Positions 8,428 to 18,448 of a stretch of 64,000 bases of DNA are shown in pieces. The notes under the pieces are model-generated. The model saw only the letters and a program-made list of their open reading frames with translations, searched no databases and was not told where the DNA came from. Positions within the stretch are counted from its first letter, which is position 1. Every line of letters starts with the position of its first letter. Position numbers and translations under genes: made by a program. Source of the DNA: Flavobacteriaceae bacterium (GTDB taxonomy: Bacteria; Bacteroidota; Bacteroidia; Flavobacteriales; Weeksellaceae); assembly GCA_030538275.1 (NCBI GenBank), contig JAUNUH010000004.1, positions 1-64,000 on the forward strand. The letters are read 5' to 3'.

Positions 8428-9909
8428 ATGAAAAGAGTTTACACAATTGTTTTGAGTTTATTGGCTATTTGTTTACATGCACAATATACTACTCCGAATA
8501 ACGGAGAGGTTTTTACACTGCATGATTTAACGCTTACAGAGCCTGCAGTGGTTGTATTATCCAACATTAATGAATTTACACTCAATGGGGATTTAACAAT
8601 TTCTGAAAATGACACCTTATTGATTGATGAAGATATTACTTTAAAAATTTCTCCAGAAGTTTTAATTACAGTTTTTGGCACCTTTCACACGATGAATGAA
8701 GGAATCGAAAATCCATTAATCATTACTGCGGTGGATCCTACACAACCCTATTCTGGGTTCAGAATGGAGCAAGGTTCGTCTTCGCATTTTGAAAGAACCA
8801 TTTTCGAATATGGTGGGGGTTTCAGGGTTTTTTCAGAAAATTTTGAGATGCATTATTGCACGGTGAGATATATGTCTGAAGGTGTTTCTACCAGTGCAGC
8901 CATTTCATTTTCACGTGGAGCACCTGTAATTTCGAATACACATTTTTTCATGAATGATCTGCCTGCAGTTGCCAGTGGTGCCAATCAAACTGTGGCTGCA
9001 AAACTGAGATATAATATCATTGAAAAAAACGGACAATCGAATGAAAATCGACCTCAAATTAATTTAGCTGCAAGCGGAATACAAGACACAATAGTCTTGA
9101 TTGGGAATCAAATTATTGGTGATCGCAGCAAAGAAATGACAGGCGGAATTGCTATTGCCAACTTTTTTTCGAGCCCAAACCATGTGATAATACGAGACAA
9201 CAATGTATATGATAATAGATATGGCCTTACGCTTTTTGGTCCCAATTTGTATGCACTTGTAGAGAATAACATTTTTCGCGATAATAATACACAAAATGAT
9301 CCTATGGCAGGTGGAAGTGGAATCAACTTATATTCTGCCGGTGACGAAATTAATACCAATACCATCATTAGAGAAAATGAAATTACAGGAAATTTGTGGG
9401 GAATCACACTTCAAGGAAATGCTTTTGCCAATTTGGGAGATGGTAGCGAAGAATCACCTGGACAAAATACTTTTGACAATAATGTGAATAATGATATAAT
9501 TTATGCATTATTCAACAATACAGCCAATACGCTACCTGCTCAAAACAACTGCTGGATTGCCGGACAAGAATCTACGCAAGAAGAAGTGGAAAACGTAATT
9601 TTTCATGAGGCAGATGACAGCAGTTTGGGTTGGGTAGATTATAGCAATTTCAACTGTAATTTGGCGGTGAATGACATCAATTCAAGTATAGAAATTATTA
9701 TTTATCCCAATCCAGCACGAGAATTTGTGATGGTAAAATCTGATGCGGATGCACAATTTGAACTATACAATTCTACTGGAAAACTCTTGAAAACCCAAAG
9801 AATTCAAGCTGGAACCCATCAAATTGATTTGAATTTTCAAAAAGGAATCTATTTCATTCGAATTGATTCAAACGGCAAAATCAATCATAAAAAATTGTTA
9901 ATTAAATAA
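8428..9909 (+). CDS. Secreted right-handed beta-helix protein with T9SS type A sorting domain
   Basis: 493 residues. A signal peptide (MKRVYTIVLSLLAICLHA) is followed by repeats rich in N, I and G that read as rungs of a parallel beta-helix, for example NVIIRDNNVYDNRYGLTLFGPN-like stretches. The C-terminal 75 residues (IEIIIYPNPAREFVMV to KGIYFIRIDSNGK...KKLLIK) form a classic type A T9SS sorting domain. The protein is therefore exported to the cell surface or medium by the type IX system. The beta-helix is shared by polysaccharide lyases and adhesins, but I see no catalytic residues to choose between them. It has its own terminator downstream. Confidence 0.85.
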   Translation: MKRVYTIVLSLLAICLHAQYTTPNNGEVFTLHDLTLTEPAVVVLSNINEFTLNGDLTISENDTLLIDEDITLKISPEVLITVFGTFHTMNEGIENPLIITAVDPTQPYSGFRMEQGSSSHFERTIFEYGGGFRVFSENFEMHYCTVRYMSEGVSTSAAISFSRGAPVISNTHFFMNDLPAVASGANQTVAAKLRYNIIEKNGQSNENRPQINLAASGIQDTIVLIGNQIIGDRSKEMTGGIAIANFFSSPNHVIIRDNNVYDNRYGLTLFGPNLYALVENNIFRDNNTQNDPMAGGSGINLYSAGDEINTNTIIRENEITGNLWGITLQGNAFANLGDGSEESPGQNTFDNNVNNDIIYALFNNTANTLPAQNNCWIAGQESTQEEVENVIFHEADDSSLGWVDYSNFNCNLAVNDINSSIEIIIYPNPAREFVMVKSDADAQFELYNSTGKLLKTQRIQAGTHQIDLNFQKGIYFIRIDSNGKINHKKLLIK

Positions 9910-9953
9910 TAATTGTTGTATTTGAATTTACTTTTCGTAAATTTGAATGAGCG

Positions 9954-10002
9954 AGATGCCTTTTAACTGAGTTACCCAACTGGTTCGAAAGGCATCTTTT
10001 TT
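9954..10002 (+). terminator. Rho-independent terminator of the beta-helix gene
   Basis: AGATGCCTTT pairs with AAAGGCATCT around a 24-base loop and is followed by a T tract. Confidence 0.8.
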
Positions 10003-10030
10003 ATGATTAAATGATTGATTTTGAAATGAA

Positions 10031-10423
10031 TTAAACATTTCTAATTACCGTAAATAATACGACAAGGATAATAAATAATCTACCAAATCGCCAGGAATAA
10101 AAGAAGTTATTGGGCTCGGGGATTCCGTAAATAAACCTTCTTAAAAAAAAGAAAATATAATGTACTAACAATGGAATCATCAAAACAACAAGTGGGTTGT
10201 AGTAAAAAGCTGAAAAGAATCTAAAATGCAAAATTTCGTGTAAAGCACGCTGACCACCGCAACCTGTGCAATCCCAACCTGTTAAAGCTTTGAAACTGCA
10301 TGGCGGAAAAAAATTATCATTTAATAAAGGTGAATAAATATAAAAATACAGAAAAATAATCGCTGCAGAAAATCCCCCTGCAGCGACTATTAACCATTTT
10401 TTTGAAACTTGATTTGCCTTCAA
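10031..10423 (-). CDS. DUF2752 membrane protein
   Basis: 130 residues with three hydrophobic segments and the DUF2752 signature TGWDCTGCGGQRALHEILH, which holds C52 and C55. A further cysteine, C42, precedes it. The family is widespread in Bacteroidota, and its function is unknown. The start is a TTG immediately behind the TAA of the upstream CCC-motif gene, with no intergenic base and no ATG nearby, which indicates translational coupling. The cysteines could bind metal or be redox active, but that is speculation. Confidence 0.8.
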   Translation of the reverse strand: MKANQVSKKWLIVAAGGFSAAIIFLYFYIYSPLLNDNFFPPCSFKALTGWDCTGCGGQRALHEILHFRFFSAFYYNPLVVLMIPLLVHYIFFFLRRFIYGIPEPNNFFYSWRFGRLFIILVVLFTVIRNV

Positions 10424-10783
10424 TTAATCGGGTTGTTCCATACCCCAAGCTTCCATCATTTCTCTAGCACGTTGTTGAGATTCCTCAATAATTTCAGGAT
10501 TTGAGTACCACATATACGAGGTGTAAATTAATCCAATTACAAAAAGAGCTAACGCAATAAAGGATAATATACGCGCATTTTTGGAATTTTTTTCTGCGGC
10601 AGCAATGTCTCCTTGATAAAATTTAGGATTTACTTGAGAGGCAAAATATACAGCAACCAATCCCAAAATAAAACCAATTCCCCATAAAGAGCAACAGCCT
10701 AAAATGGTAGAAATAATGGCCAGAACCATGAAGTTCTGCGGTGCTACGCCAGAATTGTGTAGATTAAAATTTGAATTTTCCAT
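10424..10783 (-). CDS. CCC-motif (DUF4190-like) membrane protein
   Basis: 119 residues with two to three membrane segments. The first contains ILGCCSLWGIGFILGLVAVYFA, after which a short charged loop leads to a second segment (ARILSFIALALFVIGLIY). This arrangement is typical of the small CCC-motif/DUF4190 proteins of flavobacteria, which often accompany DUF2752 genes. The function is unknown. The stop codon abuts the TTG start of the DUF2752 gene, so the two form a tight pair. Confidence 0.75.
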   Translation of the reverse strand: MENSNFNLHNSGVAPQNFMVLAIISTILGCCSLWGIGFILGLVAVYFASQVNPKFYQGDIAAAEKNSKNARILSFIALALFVIGLIYTSYMWYSNPEIIEESQQRAREMMEAWGMEQPD

Positions 10784-10832
10784 AATTTAATTTTGGAACC
10801 AAGGTAAAAATAATTTTTAATATAAAATTAAT

Positions 10833-12275
10833 TTAACCTAATAAAAATCCCGCAATAGTTGCTGATAATAAAGACGCCAAAGTACCGCCTACAAGCGCTT
10901 TCATACCCAATTGAGACAGTAGAGTGCGTTTACCAGGCGCCAGGGATCCGATTCCACCAATCTGAATTCCGATCGAAGCAAAATTGGCAAAACCACATAA
11001 CATATAGGTAGCCATAATTACCGATTTGAAATAATTGAGATGAAGCACATTTTCTGGATTTTTGAGGTCTGCCAACTGTATATAAGCGATAAATTCACTT
11101 GCTACCAACTTCACCCCTAATAATTGCCCCATAAGGCTGATGTCTTGGGTTGGTACACCAATCAACCACATCAATGGTGCAAAAAGATAACCGAGAATAA
11201 ACTCCAAGGATAATACAGAATAGGAAGTTTTGTCGGCAATAATTTCATTCAAACTATAATAATTATCGCCAAAAGACCAATCCCCTACCCAACTCAAAAT
11301 TCCATTTATCATTGCAATAAAAGCAATGAAAACCAGCAACATAGCTGCTACATTTACTGCCAATCGCAATCCCTCTGAAGTACCGTTGGATAAGGCATCT
11401 AGAAAATTATCACCTACATTTTCCATTTTCACCTCTAGATTATCTGTAGGCTTATCAATTTGTGGATACAAAATTTTTGAAATTAAAATTGCACCTGGTG
11501 CCGCCATGACAGATGCTGCCAATAAATGCCGTGCAAATTGCTGCTGTAACAAAGGGTCTTCACCTCCCAAAAATTGAATATAAGCCCCTAAAACACTACC
11601 GGCAACCGTAGCCATTCCGCCCACCATAACCAATAAAATTTCTGAATTGGACATTCTTTCCAGATAGGCCTTGATCATAAGAGGCGCCTCCGTTTGACCC
11701 AAAAAAATATTTCCAGCAACAGACAGACTTTCTGGTCCAGAAATTCCCATGAGTCTGGACATCAAGAATGCGGCAAATTTTACAATCATTTGAATAATGC
11801 CCAGATAAAACAAAACGGATGTAAGTGCAGAGAAAAAAATAATAATAGGCAAAACCTGAAAGGCAAAGATGAAACCGTATGAACTTGAATCTAAAAGTCC
11901 GCCTAATAAAAATTCACTCCCAGCCTTTGTATAACCCAAAATATTGATAAAAACCTGGCCTATAGAATCAAACAATCGCCCGACAAACCCCAAATCGATT
12001 CTGGTACTTCCGATATTAAAACCTATTGCATCACCTTTGAGAATGGTAATACCCAACATAAGTTGTAACAAAAGTGCAATGCCTATTGTTCTCCAGTTTA
12101 TTGCTTTTCTGTTTTTACTGAATAAAAAGGCAATGCCAAGAATAGCGATAATCCCAATAAATCCTCTGAAAATTGAATTCAACGAAATCCCATCTGATGG
12201 TAGCAAATCAGAATTTTGGCCAAATCCATAGCTCACCAGAAAAAAAAGTAAAAGGCTGAGTAAAAGTTTATTCAT
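10833..12275 (-). CDS. Concentrative nucleoside transporter (NupC/CNT family)
   Basis: 480 residues, strongly hydrophobic, with an N-terminal signal-like segment (MNKLLLSLLLFFLVSYGFGQ) typical of Bacteroidota CNT proteins. The family blocks GQTEAPLMIKAYL and ATVAGSVLGAYI and the C-terminal CGFANFASIGIQIGGIG are clear. These form the nucleoside and sodium sites of the CNT core. It imports nucleosides using an ion gradient. Its start overlaps the end of the bifunctional-nuclease gene by 8 bases, so the two are probably translated from one mRNA. Confidence 0.92.
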   Translation of the reverse strand: MNKLLLSLLLFFLVSYGFGQNSDLLPSDGISLNSIFRGFIGIIAILGIAFLFSKNRKAINWRTIGIALLLQLMLGITILKGDAIGFNIGSTRIDLGFVGRLFDSIGQVFINILGYTKAGSEFLLGGLLDSSSYGFIFAFQVLPIIIFFSALTSVLFYLGIIQMIVKFAAFLMSRLMGISGPESLSVAGNIFLGQTEAPLMIKAYLERMSNSEILLVMVGGMATVAGSVLGAYIQFLGGEDPLLQQQFARHLLAASVMAAPGAILISKILYPQIDKPTDNLEVKMENVGDNFLDALSNGTSEGLRLAVNVAAMLLVFIAFIAMINGILSWVGDWSFGDNYYSLNEIIADKTSYSVLSLEFILGYLFAPLMWLIGVPTQDISLMGQLLGVKLVASEFIAYIQLADLKNPENVLHLNYFKSVIMATYMLCGFANFASIGIQIGGIGSLAPGKRTLLSQLGMKALVGGTLASLLSATIAGFLLG

Positions 12276-12897
12276 TATCTGATTGTCGTTTTTCTAATTC
12301 ATCACGAATTTGGGCTGCTTTTTCATAATCTTCTGATTTTGCTGCTTCATTCATCATTTGTTTTAACTGTGAAATTGAATAATCTGCCAATTCTTCTTTG
12401 CCTTTGGGTGAAGTTCCAGAAAGTTCGCTTTCGATATCTTTCAAAGCTTGTTGCACTTGTTCCTCTTCTTCTTCAGACAACATTTCTAGTTGAATTCCTG
12501 CCCGGTCCATTACAGTTTTTAATACATAAATAGGAGCATTGAAACGTACTGCAAGAGCAATCGCATCAGACGTACGTGAATCCATTTCTATCACTTCTCC
12601 ATCTTTTTCTTCACAAACAATATTAGAATAAAAAATCCCATCTTCTAGCTTGTAAATAGTTACAGATCTGATGCTTATATTGAATATTTTGGCAAAATTC
12701 ACAAACAAGTCATGTGTGAGCGGCCTAGGCGGGGTTAAATCTTTTTCTAGTGCAATGGCTATGGCTTGTGCTTCAAAATTTCCAATGATAATAGGAAGTT
12801 TGCGGCCACCGAATTCCTCTTCTAATATGAGCGCATAAGCTCCCACTTGTGTTTGGCTATAAGAAATTCCCCGAATATTTAGTTTTATAAAATCCAT
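12268..12897 (-). CDS. Bifunctional nuclease domain (DUF151) protein with UVR motif
   Basis: 209 residues. The N-terminal 130 residues are a BFN/DUF151 domain (ALILEEEFGGRKLPIIIG, then RTSDAIALAVRFNAPIYV). The C-terminal segment QMMNEAAKSEDYEKAAQIRDEL is a UVR helix pair of the kind found in UvrB/UvrC. BFN proteins have reported RNase/DNase activity in plants and Mycobacterium, but the bacterial role is not settled. It is first in a pair with the nucleoside transporter (8-base overlap), which hints at a link with nucleotide salvage. A TACTTTTA box lies just upstream of the start. Confidence 0.88.
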   Translation of the reverse strand: MDFIKLNIRGISYSQTQVGAYALILEEEFGGRKLPIIIGNFEAQAIAIALEKDLTPPRPLTHDLFVNFAKIFNISIRSVTIYKLEDGIFYSNIVCEEKDGEVIEMDSRTSDAIALAVRFNAPIYVLKTVMDRAGIQLEMLSEEEEEQVQQALKDIESELSGTSPKGKEELADYSISQLKQMMNEAAKSEDYEKAAQIRDELEKRQSDNE

Positions 12898-13028
12898 GTA
12901 ACGATAAAAGTACTAATTTATAAATAAATAATATATGAAAAATATTTTTGCATGCAGAATTTTGTTATTTCTTATGACAATTCACAAAATGAATGTTTCT
13001 GATTTATCGAAAGTTACGGTTTTTGAAT

Positions 13029-13069
13029 AAAATTAAAACCCGACAAATTGCTCTGTCAGGTCTTAATTT
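13029..13069 (-). terminator. Probable terminator of etfBA
   Basis: AATTAAAACCCGACA and TGTCAGGTCTTAATT form an imperfect stem with an A/T-rich base. It lies about 65 bases behind the etfA stop on the minus strand. Confidence 0.6.
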
Positions 13070-13131
13070 TGAATACTATTGAAAAAAAATCATGCTAAAT
13101 AAATTTCACATCCTACGAATTTAGCTGAAAA

Positions 13132-14073
13132 TTAATTTTTATATTTTTTGATGGCTTCCGTCAGTTTAGGCACTATTTCAAAGGCATCTCCTACGATTCC
13201 GTAGTCGGCAGATTTGAAGAAGGGCGCCTCTGGATCATTATTAATTACAACAATATTTTTAGATGCGTTTACTCCTGCTAGATGTTGAATAGCTCCAGAA
13301 ATTCCAACAGCAATATATAAATTGGGTGCAATGGCTTTTCCGGTTTGTCCTACGTGCTCACTATGTGGCCTCCAATCCATATCCGAAACGGGTTTTGAGC
13401 AAGCTGTTGCAGCGCCTAACACCTGGGCTAGGTCTTCTATCATTCCCCAATTTTCTGGCCCTTTCATTCCTCTTCCAGCAGAAACTACAATAGAAGCTTC
13501 TTTCAAGTCCAGAACTCCTTCATTGGTTTCTACCTTTTCTACCTTTACTTTTCCGTCTGCAATATCCAAAGATATTTCTTCTATTGCGCCATTAACAGCA
13601 TTTTCCTTGATTCCGAAAGAATTAGGCGAAACCGACAGCACCGTTTTTTCAGTTGCAGACGCTGCTTCCATAATTCCTTTTCCAGAAAATGATTTGCGTT
13701 TTACTTTGAATGGAGAAACCGAAGATGGAGTTTCCAAAACATTCGTAATCAATGCTGCATCTAGGTTATAAGCAATAAATGGAGCAATAGAAGCACCCTC
13801 TGCAGAATGCGCTAAAACCACAGCTTTTCCATCAGCTTTATCTGCAATGAATTTCCCTAATATTTCGGGAGAAATTTTATGCGCATTTCCGTTGGCTTTA
13901 ATTACTTTATCGGCTCCAAATTTAAATAACTCTTCTGCATTTTCTGCGTTTAATGCAATCGCTGTAACCATTTCCCCAGATTGATTTGCAATACTTCTTG
14001 CGTAAGAAACCACTTCTAAAGCGTTTTTTCTAAATTTTCCGTTTTCTGTTTCTGTATATACTAAAATCGACAT
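13132..14073 (-). CDS. etfA: Electron transfer flavoprotein alpha subunit
   Basis: 313 residues. The C-terminal FAD-binding half shows the ETF-alpha signature region (VSAGRGMKGPENWGMIEDLA, then IAPNLYIAVGISGAIQHLAG and VVINNDPEAPFFKSADYGIVGD). The N-terminal half is the nucleotide-fold domain. With EtfB it forms the heterodimer that accepts electrons from acyl-CoA dehydrogenases such as the one at 1.5-2.6 kb and delivers them to the quinone pool. It lies downstream of etfB with a 16-base gap, the usual flavobacterial order. Confidence 0.95.
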   Translation of the reverse strand: MSILVYTETENGKFRKNALEVVSYARSIANQSGEMVTAIALNAENAEELFKFGADKVIKANGNAHKISPEILGKFIADKADGKAVVLAHSAEGASIAPFIAYNLDAALITNVLETPSSVSPFKVKRKSFSGKGIMEAASATEKTVLSVSPNSFGIKENAVNGAIEEISLDIADGKVKVEKVETNEGVLDLKEASIVVSAGRGMKGPENWGMIEDLAQVLGAATACSKPVSDMDWRPHSEHVGQTGKAIAPNLYIAVGISGAIQHLAGVNASKNIVVINNDPEAPFFKSADYGIVGDAFEIVPKLTEAIKKYKN

Positions 14074-14089
14074 GATATTCTTTTTAAAT

Positions 14090-14836
14090 TTAAATTACTT
14101 TGGCCTCCTCGTGAAGTAAACGAACTAATTCTTCTACATTATCTTTATCTATCAATTTCACAGAGGATCGTGGTTCTGGTTTTTCAAAACCATCTGTCAT
14201 AACCTGAGCTTCGGCTCCAGATGCAGGCAGAATTTGCAAGGGCTTGGTTCTTGCTTGCATGATTCCACGCATATTAGGAATTTTAAGGTCGTTTTCTTCT
14301 ACCAATCCCTTTTGTCCTGCTACAACAGCCGGAAGAGAAAAAGAGAGCGTTTCTTTTCCGCCATCAATTTCAGAGGTTGCGGTGGCATTGTTGTCATCTA
14401 CCTCTAGACCTATACAATTATTAACAAAGCTGTAACCCAATTCTGCAGCAACAAATCCAGGAACGGCATTTCCATTGTAGTCGATAGATTCGCGACCTGC
14501 TAGAATCAAGTCATATCCATTTTCTTTGGCAATTTTTGCAATCTCTTTAGCCGTGCTCATACTATCTTTTGGATCCAAATCTACACGAATGGCATCATTG
14601 GCACCGATAGCAAGTGCTTTGCGAATTACAGGTTCTATAGAGGCATCACCCACGCTCAACACGGTTACGCTTGCGCCTTGCTTTTCTTGAAACCATACGG
14701 CACGGGTCAAAGCGTACTCATCATAAGGATTGATAACAAACTGAATTCCGTTTTTGTCAAAGGATTTACCATCTGCAGTGAAGTTAATTTTGGAAGTTGT
14801 ATCCGGTACACTGCTTATACAAACTAATATCTTCAT
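14090..14836 (-). CDS. etfB: Electron transfer flavoprotein beta subunit
   Basis: 248 residues from the ATG at 14836. An upstream in-frame ATG at 14878 would add 14 hydrophobic residues that are not part of the family, so MKILVCISSVPDTTSKI is the likely start. The ETF-beta signature (DLILAGRESIDYNGNAVPGF and the AMP-binding region) is present. It holds the AMP and is the docking partner of acyl-CoA dehydrogenases. It is first in the etfBA operon. Confidence 0.95.
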   Translation of the reverse strand: MKILVCISSVPDTTSKINFTADGKSFDKNGIQFVINPYDEYALTRAVWFQEKQGASVTVLSVGDASIEPVIRKALAIGANDAIRVDLDPKDSMSTAKEIAKIAKENGYDLILAGRESIDYNGNAVPGFVAAELGYSFVNNCIGLEVDDNNATATSEIDGGKETLSFSLPAVVAGQKGLVEENDLKIPNMRGIMQARTKPLQILPASGAEAQVMTDGFEKPEPRSSVKLIDKDNVEELVRLLHEEAKVI

Positions 14837-15026
14837 ATATGCGATTATAATAATTTTCTGAAAGGTGTAAATATACAAAATAATTTTTATTATGCACGCA
14901 TAACACCGCTCGTTTGAAATATTTTACTTATGTTAAAAAAACTATTATTATAGTTAAAATTTCTACTTATTAAAATTTGTTTAAAAAAAATAATAAGGAA
15001 TTTTTGAAAACGTATTAAAATCCTAT

Positions 15027-17798
15027 TTATCTCATCATCAAATTTACCGATTTTTTGAATCCGCTAGGATGGGATGCTTTTAAAATATATACTCCTTTGG
15101 GTAATTTGGCGATAAATCCTTCATCTGAATATACTTTTTTCTTAGAAAAAACAAGTTTTCCTGCCATATCAAATATCTGAACATCTGCCCATTCCACATC
15201 CTCCATGCGCAGGTGAACCGTTCCTTTGGAAGGTTGTGGATAAACCATAAAACGGGTAAGATTTGATGCGGATTCTTGCGTGGACAAGAAAGTATTGGGA
15301 ATGGTAAAAACGCCTCTTCCATAAGTAGCAGCCAAAATAGTACCGTCTGTAGGTCGATAATCAAATTCGAGAACTTTTACAAAAGACATTCCATTGAGAC
15401 TTGTTGTCCAAACGGGTGAGACCGACAAAAAATCTACTGTGGACCAAACGCCCAAATCTGTTCCTAAAATCACTTCGTTTTCATTGTTTGGATTCATAAA
15501 TACGGCTCTCACAGGCATATCTGGCAAATTACCTTCTTTTTGACTCCAGTTGAATCCACCATCTGTGGTGTACCAAACACTTTGTGTATTATAATTGGAT
15601 AAGGTTACAATAATATGCGACTCTGTGGGGCCAAAATGAATATCAGAAATTGCGCCTACAAATGGTGTATTAAGTTGAGTATGTGCAGCATTGATTTGAT
15701 GATTTGCATTAGTTACTTTATAAATTCTTCCATTTGAGGTTCCTACAAACAAGGTTGTAGAAGATGTATTGAATGGAGATGTTGCCATTTTGGTAATAGG
15801 TCCGCCAAAAGGTGAAATACTATAGGCAAATCGGCCTAAATCCAGCGTGGCATTGGCTCCGTTTAATCCCGAAACTACATTGTAAGAAATCCCGTTTCTA
15901 TAAACAAACGCGACATCCTGAATGGGATCCAAGGCTATTTCATTAATAAATGATCCAAAATCTCTTTGATTGGGTGGTAATAAATTAAAAATATTATTTG
16001 TATTCAAATTGGTAAGAAGGTGATAACTATAGGTATAACCATTGATTACATATTGCGCTTCATCATCGAACTCTACTTGGCCACCATCTCCTCCCGTATA
16101 GATAAACGAGTTTACAAAACCTTGATTATTAGGCTCTCCTGCCAATACAATAGTTCCATTATCCTGTGTTCCGCCCATAATAGCTTCTTCTGAACTGGTG
16201 GCAGTAGGATCCATTTTGGCTGAATAAAATTGCGTAACATTATACCCTCTATTTCGTTCTCTTATTGGTGGAACAAAGGGATTTGTCTGTACAAAAGTAG
16301 AATTATCAGAAGCCCAAGATACACCGCCATCATGCCCAAAAATCATTTCGGCTGGATTTTGCGGATTGAATATGATAGCATGCTGATCTGCATGAACATA
16401 CGAAATAGCTTCACTCCAATTATACCATTTAGAAATTTGCTCCCAAGTTTCGCCCCCATTTGTAGATCGGAACAAATCAATTCCTCCTACATAAACGTGA
16501 TCGTGATTGCGTGGATCTACCGCTATTACCAAATCATAAAATGCTTGTCCGCGGGTAAAATCATTATTCGGGATTCCAGGGTCTGAATCGATAGGTAGAG
16601 GCAGTTCAATCCAGTTGATACCACCATCTATGGTTTTTATAATTTTTAGGGGATTGTTGACTTCGTATAAGGACAACAAAGCATAGGCCACCTCTGCATT
16701 TTGTGCAGAAACTGCTAGTTCTACCCTACCATTTTCTTGGTTTTCATTATAATCATATATTTTTTGAAAATTTTGACCATCCAAGGATTTAAAGATTTTT
16801 CCACCAACAGAAGTTCCAGCCAAGTAATCATTCATTGTAGAAACCCAAACTGAATTATCTGCTCCGATTTCGATTCGATTGATACTATAATGAAGTTCTA
16901 AACCTGGTAATTGAGAATCTGAAAGAAAAAAATCCTGAACACGCTCAAATGTACTTCCCTGATCTACAGATTTATACAACCCAGCTTCGTAATTTCCAAT
17001 ATAAAAATCTGCATAACCGCTAGCGACTCCTACAAATACTTCACTCAATCCATTATTATCACGTATGGCAATATCTGTAATAAAATAAATTCCACGACGT
17101 AAGCCATTTTCAGCATATCCAAACTGATCATTAAAAATATGAGTCCAGGTTTGTCCGCCATCTTCGGTTTTATAAATGCCAAGTCCGGAAATATCACCTA
17201 TATACACCTCGCCAGTTCCTACATAAAAAATTTGCGGATTATTAGGGTCTGAAACAATACAAGAAATTGAATTATTGGCCCAATAATTACTCACTTGTTG
17301 CCATACAGAGGAGGAAAGACTTATATCATTATTCACCCATAAACCGCCGCTGGTACCACCAGCAAAAACCCTTTTTCCTGCTGGGTCATTGGGATCGAAC
17401 ATGATGGCTCTGGTTCTACCACCTATATCGTAGGGTCCGCGTGATATCCATGGATCTTGTGTTGTTCCAGGAATTCGTAGAAACTCTGGGGTTTGTGCAG
17501 TTGTAGCTGAATATCTACCGGCAATTACGTCTTTTCTTATTTCTTGCAAAATAGATGCATCTGCATTTCCTGTTTCGGGGTTCATAATTCGTAAAAAATC
17601 TTCTTTGAAATACAAATCCGGAGGAAGTTTGCCATTGGGTAACTTTTGTGGAGTTTGTAAATCTTTGAAATACGGATGATTTTCAATTTTTTCTTGGAGT
17701 TTTGTGCGTTTGGTTTCAATTAAACTATCCGAAATTTCTTGTGAAAACAAAAGCCCAGTACCCAAAATGATACCGAAAGTGAGTAATATTCTTTTCAT
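15027..17798 (-). CDS. Secreted BNR/sortilin-like beta-propeller protein with T9SS sorting domain
   Basis: About 923 residues from the ATG at 17798, where MKRILLTFGIILGTGLLFSQ forms a clean signal peptide. The upstream ATG at 17867 would bury it. The body carries many Asp-box (BNR) repeats of the form S/T-x-D-x-G-x-T-W, for example KTEDGGQTWTHI, RSTNGGETWEQI and YTTDGGFNWSQ. This indicates a VPS10/sortilin-like or photosystem-assembly-like propeller. The last 80 residues (FMVYPQPSKGTVHLRM to GVYILKASHPSGFKK) form a type A T9SS sorting domain. It is probably a surface or secreted glycan- or protein-binding factor. No glycosidase active-site pattern is evident. Confidence 0.85.
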   Translation of the reverse strand: MKRILLTFGIILGTGLLFSQEISDSLIETKRTKLQEKIENHPYFKDLQTPQKLPNGKLPPDLYFKEDFLRIMNPETGNADASILQEIRKDVIAGRYSATTAQTPEFLRIPGTTQDPWISRGPYDIGGRTRAIMFDPNDPAGKRVFAGGTSGGLWVNNDISLSSSVWQQVSNYWANNSISCIVSDPNNPQIFYVGTGEVYIGDISGLGIYKTEDGGQTWTHIFNDQFGYAENGLRRGIYFITDIAIRDNNGLSEVFVGVASGYADFYIGNYEAGLYKSVDQGSTFERVQDFFLSDSQLPGLELHYSINRIEIGADNSVWVSTMNDYLAGTSVGGKIFKSLDGQNFQKIYDYNENQENGRVELAVSAQNAEVAYALLSLYEVNNPLKIIKTIDGGINWIELPLPIDSDPGIPNNDFTRGQAFYDLVIAVDPRNHDHVYVGGIDLFRSTNGGETWEQISKWYNWSEAISYVHADQHAIIFNPQNPAEMIFGHDGGVSWASDNSTFVQTNPFVPPIRERNRGYNVTQFYSAKMDPTATSSEEAIMGGTQDNGTIVLAGEPNNQGFVNSFIYTGGDGGQVEFDDEAQYVINGYTYSYHLLTNLNTNNIFNLLPPNQRDFGSFINEIALDPIQDVAFVYRNGISYNVVSGLNGANATLDLGRFAYSISPFGGPITKMATSPFNTSSTTLFVGTSNGRIYKVTNANHQINAAHTQLNTPFVGAISDIHFGPTESHIIVTLSNYNTQSVWYTTDGGFNWSQKEGNLPDMPVRAVFMNPNNENEVILGTDLGVWSTVDFLSVSPVWTTSLNGMSFVKVLEFDYRPTDGTILAATYGRGVFTIPNTFLSTQESASNLTRFMVYPQPSKGTVHLRMEDVEWADVQIFDMAGKLVFSKKKVYSDEGFIAKLPKGVYILKASHPSGFKKSVNLMMR

Positions 17799-17998
17799 TG
17801 GATTGAATTGGATGGAAACAAAAATAAGAAAATTCATATCATAAAAATTATAATTTGAATTTTTCATTTAAATATCTCGAAAAATGTAGTTGAAAAAAGC
17901 TTTTTCCAATACAGAATCGAAATATTTTTTTTAAAAATCTAAATAAATTTATAATTGAAAAATAACAAAATTAAACTACTCGAAACGCATGATTTTGA

Positions 17999-18448
17999 CT
18001 AGGAATTAGCTTCAATTCTGTTCAGGCTTTCAACTCTTTCTTTCAATTTTTGATTCATGAGTTTAAATCCTTCTTCAGTTTTATTCAAATTAAGAAGATT
18101 TGACAAAATTCCAGAAAATTCCTCAAGATGTACAAAAGTTGTGGTTCCATCTGGGTTGGGAATGAGTTCAAATTTATGCAAACCGTCAAAAACACCTGGA
18201 ATCATGAATTTCCCTAGCCAACTCAATTCTTTATTTTCAATTCGGCTCAAAATCGTGGGTTTGAAAGTCATAGGTTTACTCTTGGGCGGTTGTATTCGTA
18301 CCAAAATGGTGTTTCCTGGCTCTACTTTTCCAATCAAAGAAATGATAAATGGGTTCCATTCTGGATAATTTTTAAAATCGGTAAGCACTGACCAAATAAG
18401 TTTGGGTGCAGCTTTTATCTGAATTTGTGACTGAATTTTCTTTGACAT
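17999..18448 (-). CDS. SRPBCC (START-like) family protein
   Basis: 149 residues. The N-terminal QIQIKAAPKLIWSVLTDFKNYPEWNPF and the later FEGxL-type block (VFDGLHKFELIPNPDGTTTFVHLEEFSG) are the usual marks of the SRPBCC/polyketide-cyclase-2 fold. That fold has a hydrophobic cavity that binds lipids or other small ligands. Ligand and role are unknown. It is a single gene with no operon partner. Confidence 0.8.
   Translation of the reverse strand: MSKKIQSQIQIKAAPKLIWSVLTDFKNYPEWNPFIISLIGKVEPGNTILVRIQPPKSKPMTFKPTILSRIENKELSWLGKFMIPGVFDGLHKFELIPNPDGTTTFVHLEEFSGILSNLLNLNKTEEGFKLMNQKLKERVESLNRIEANS

Noticed and set aside
9108..9407. Hydrophobic minus-strand open frame inside the beta-helix gene
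   Set aside because: Antisense artefact of the repeats; the sense frame has signal peptide and sorting domain.
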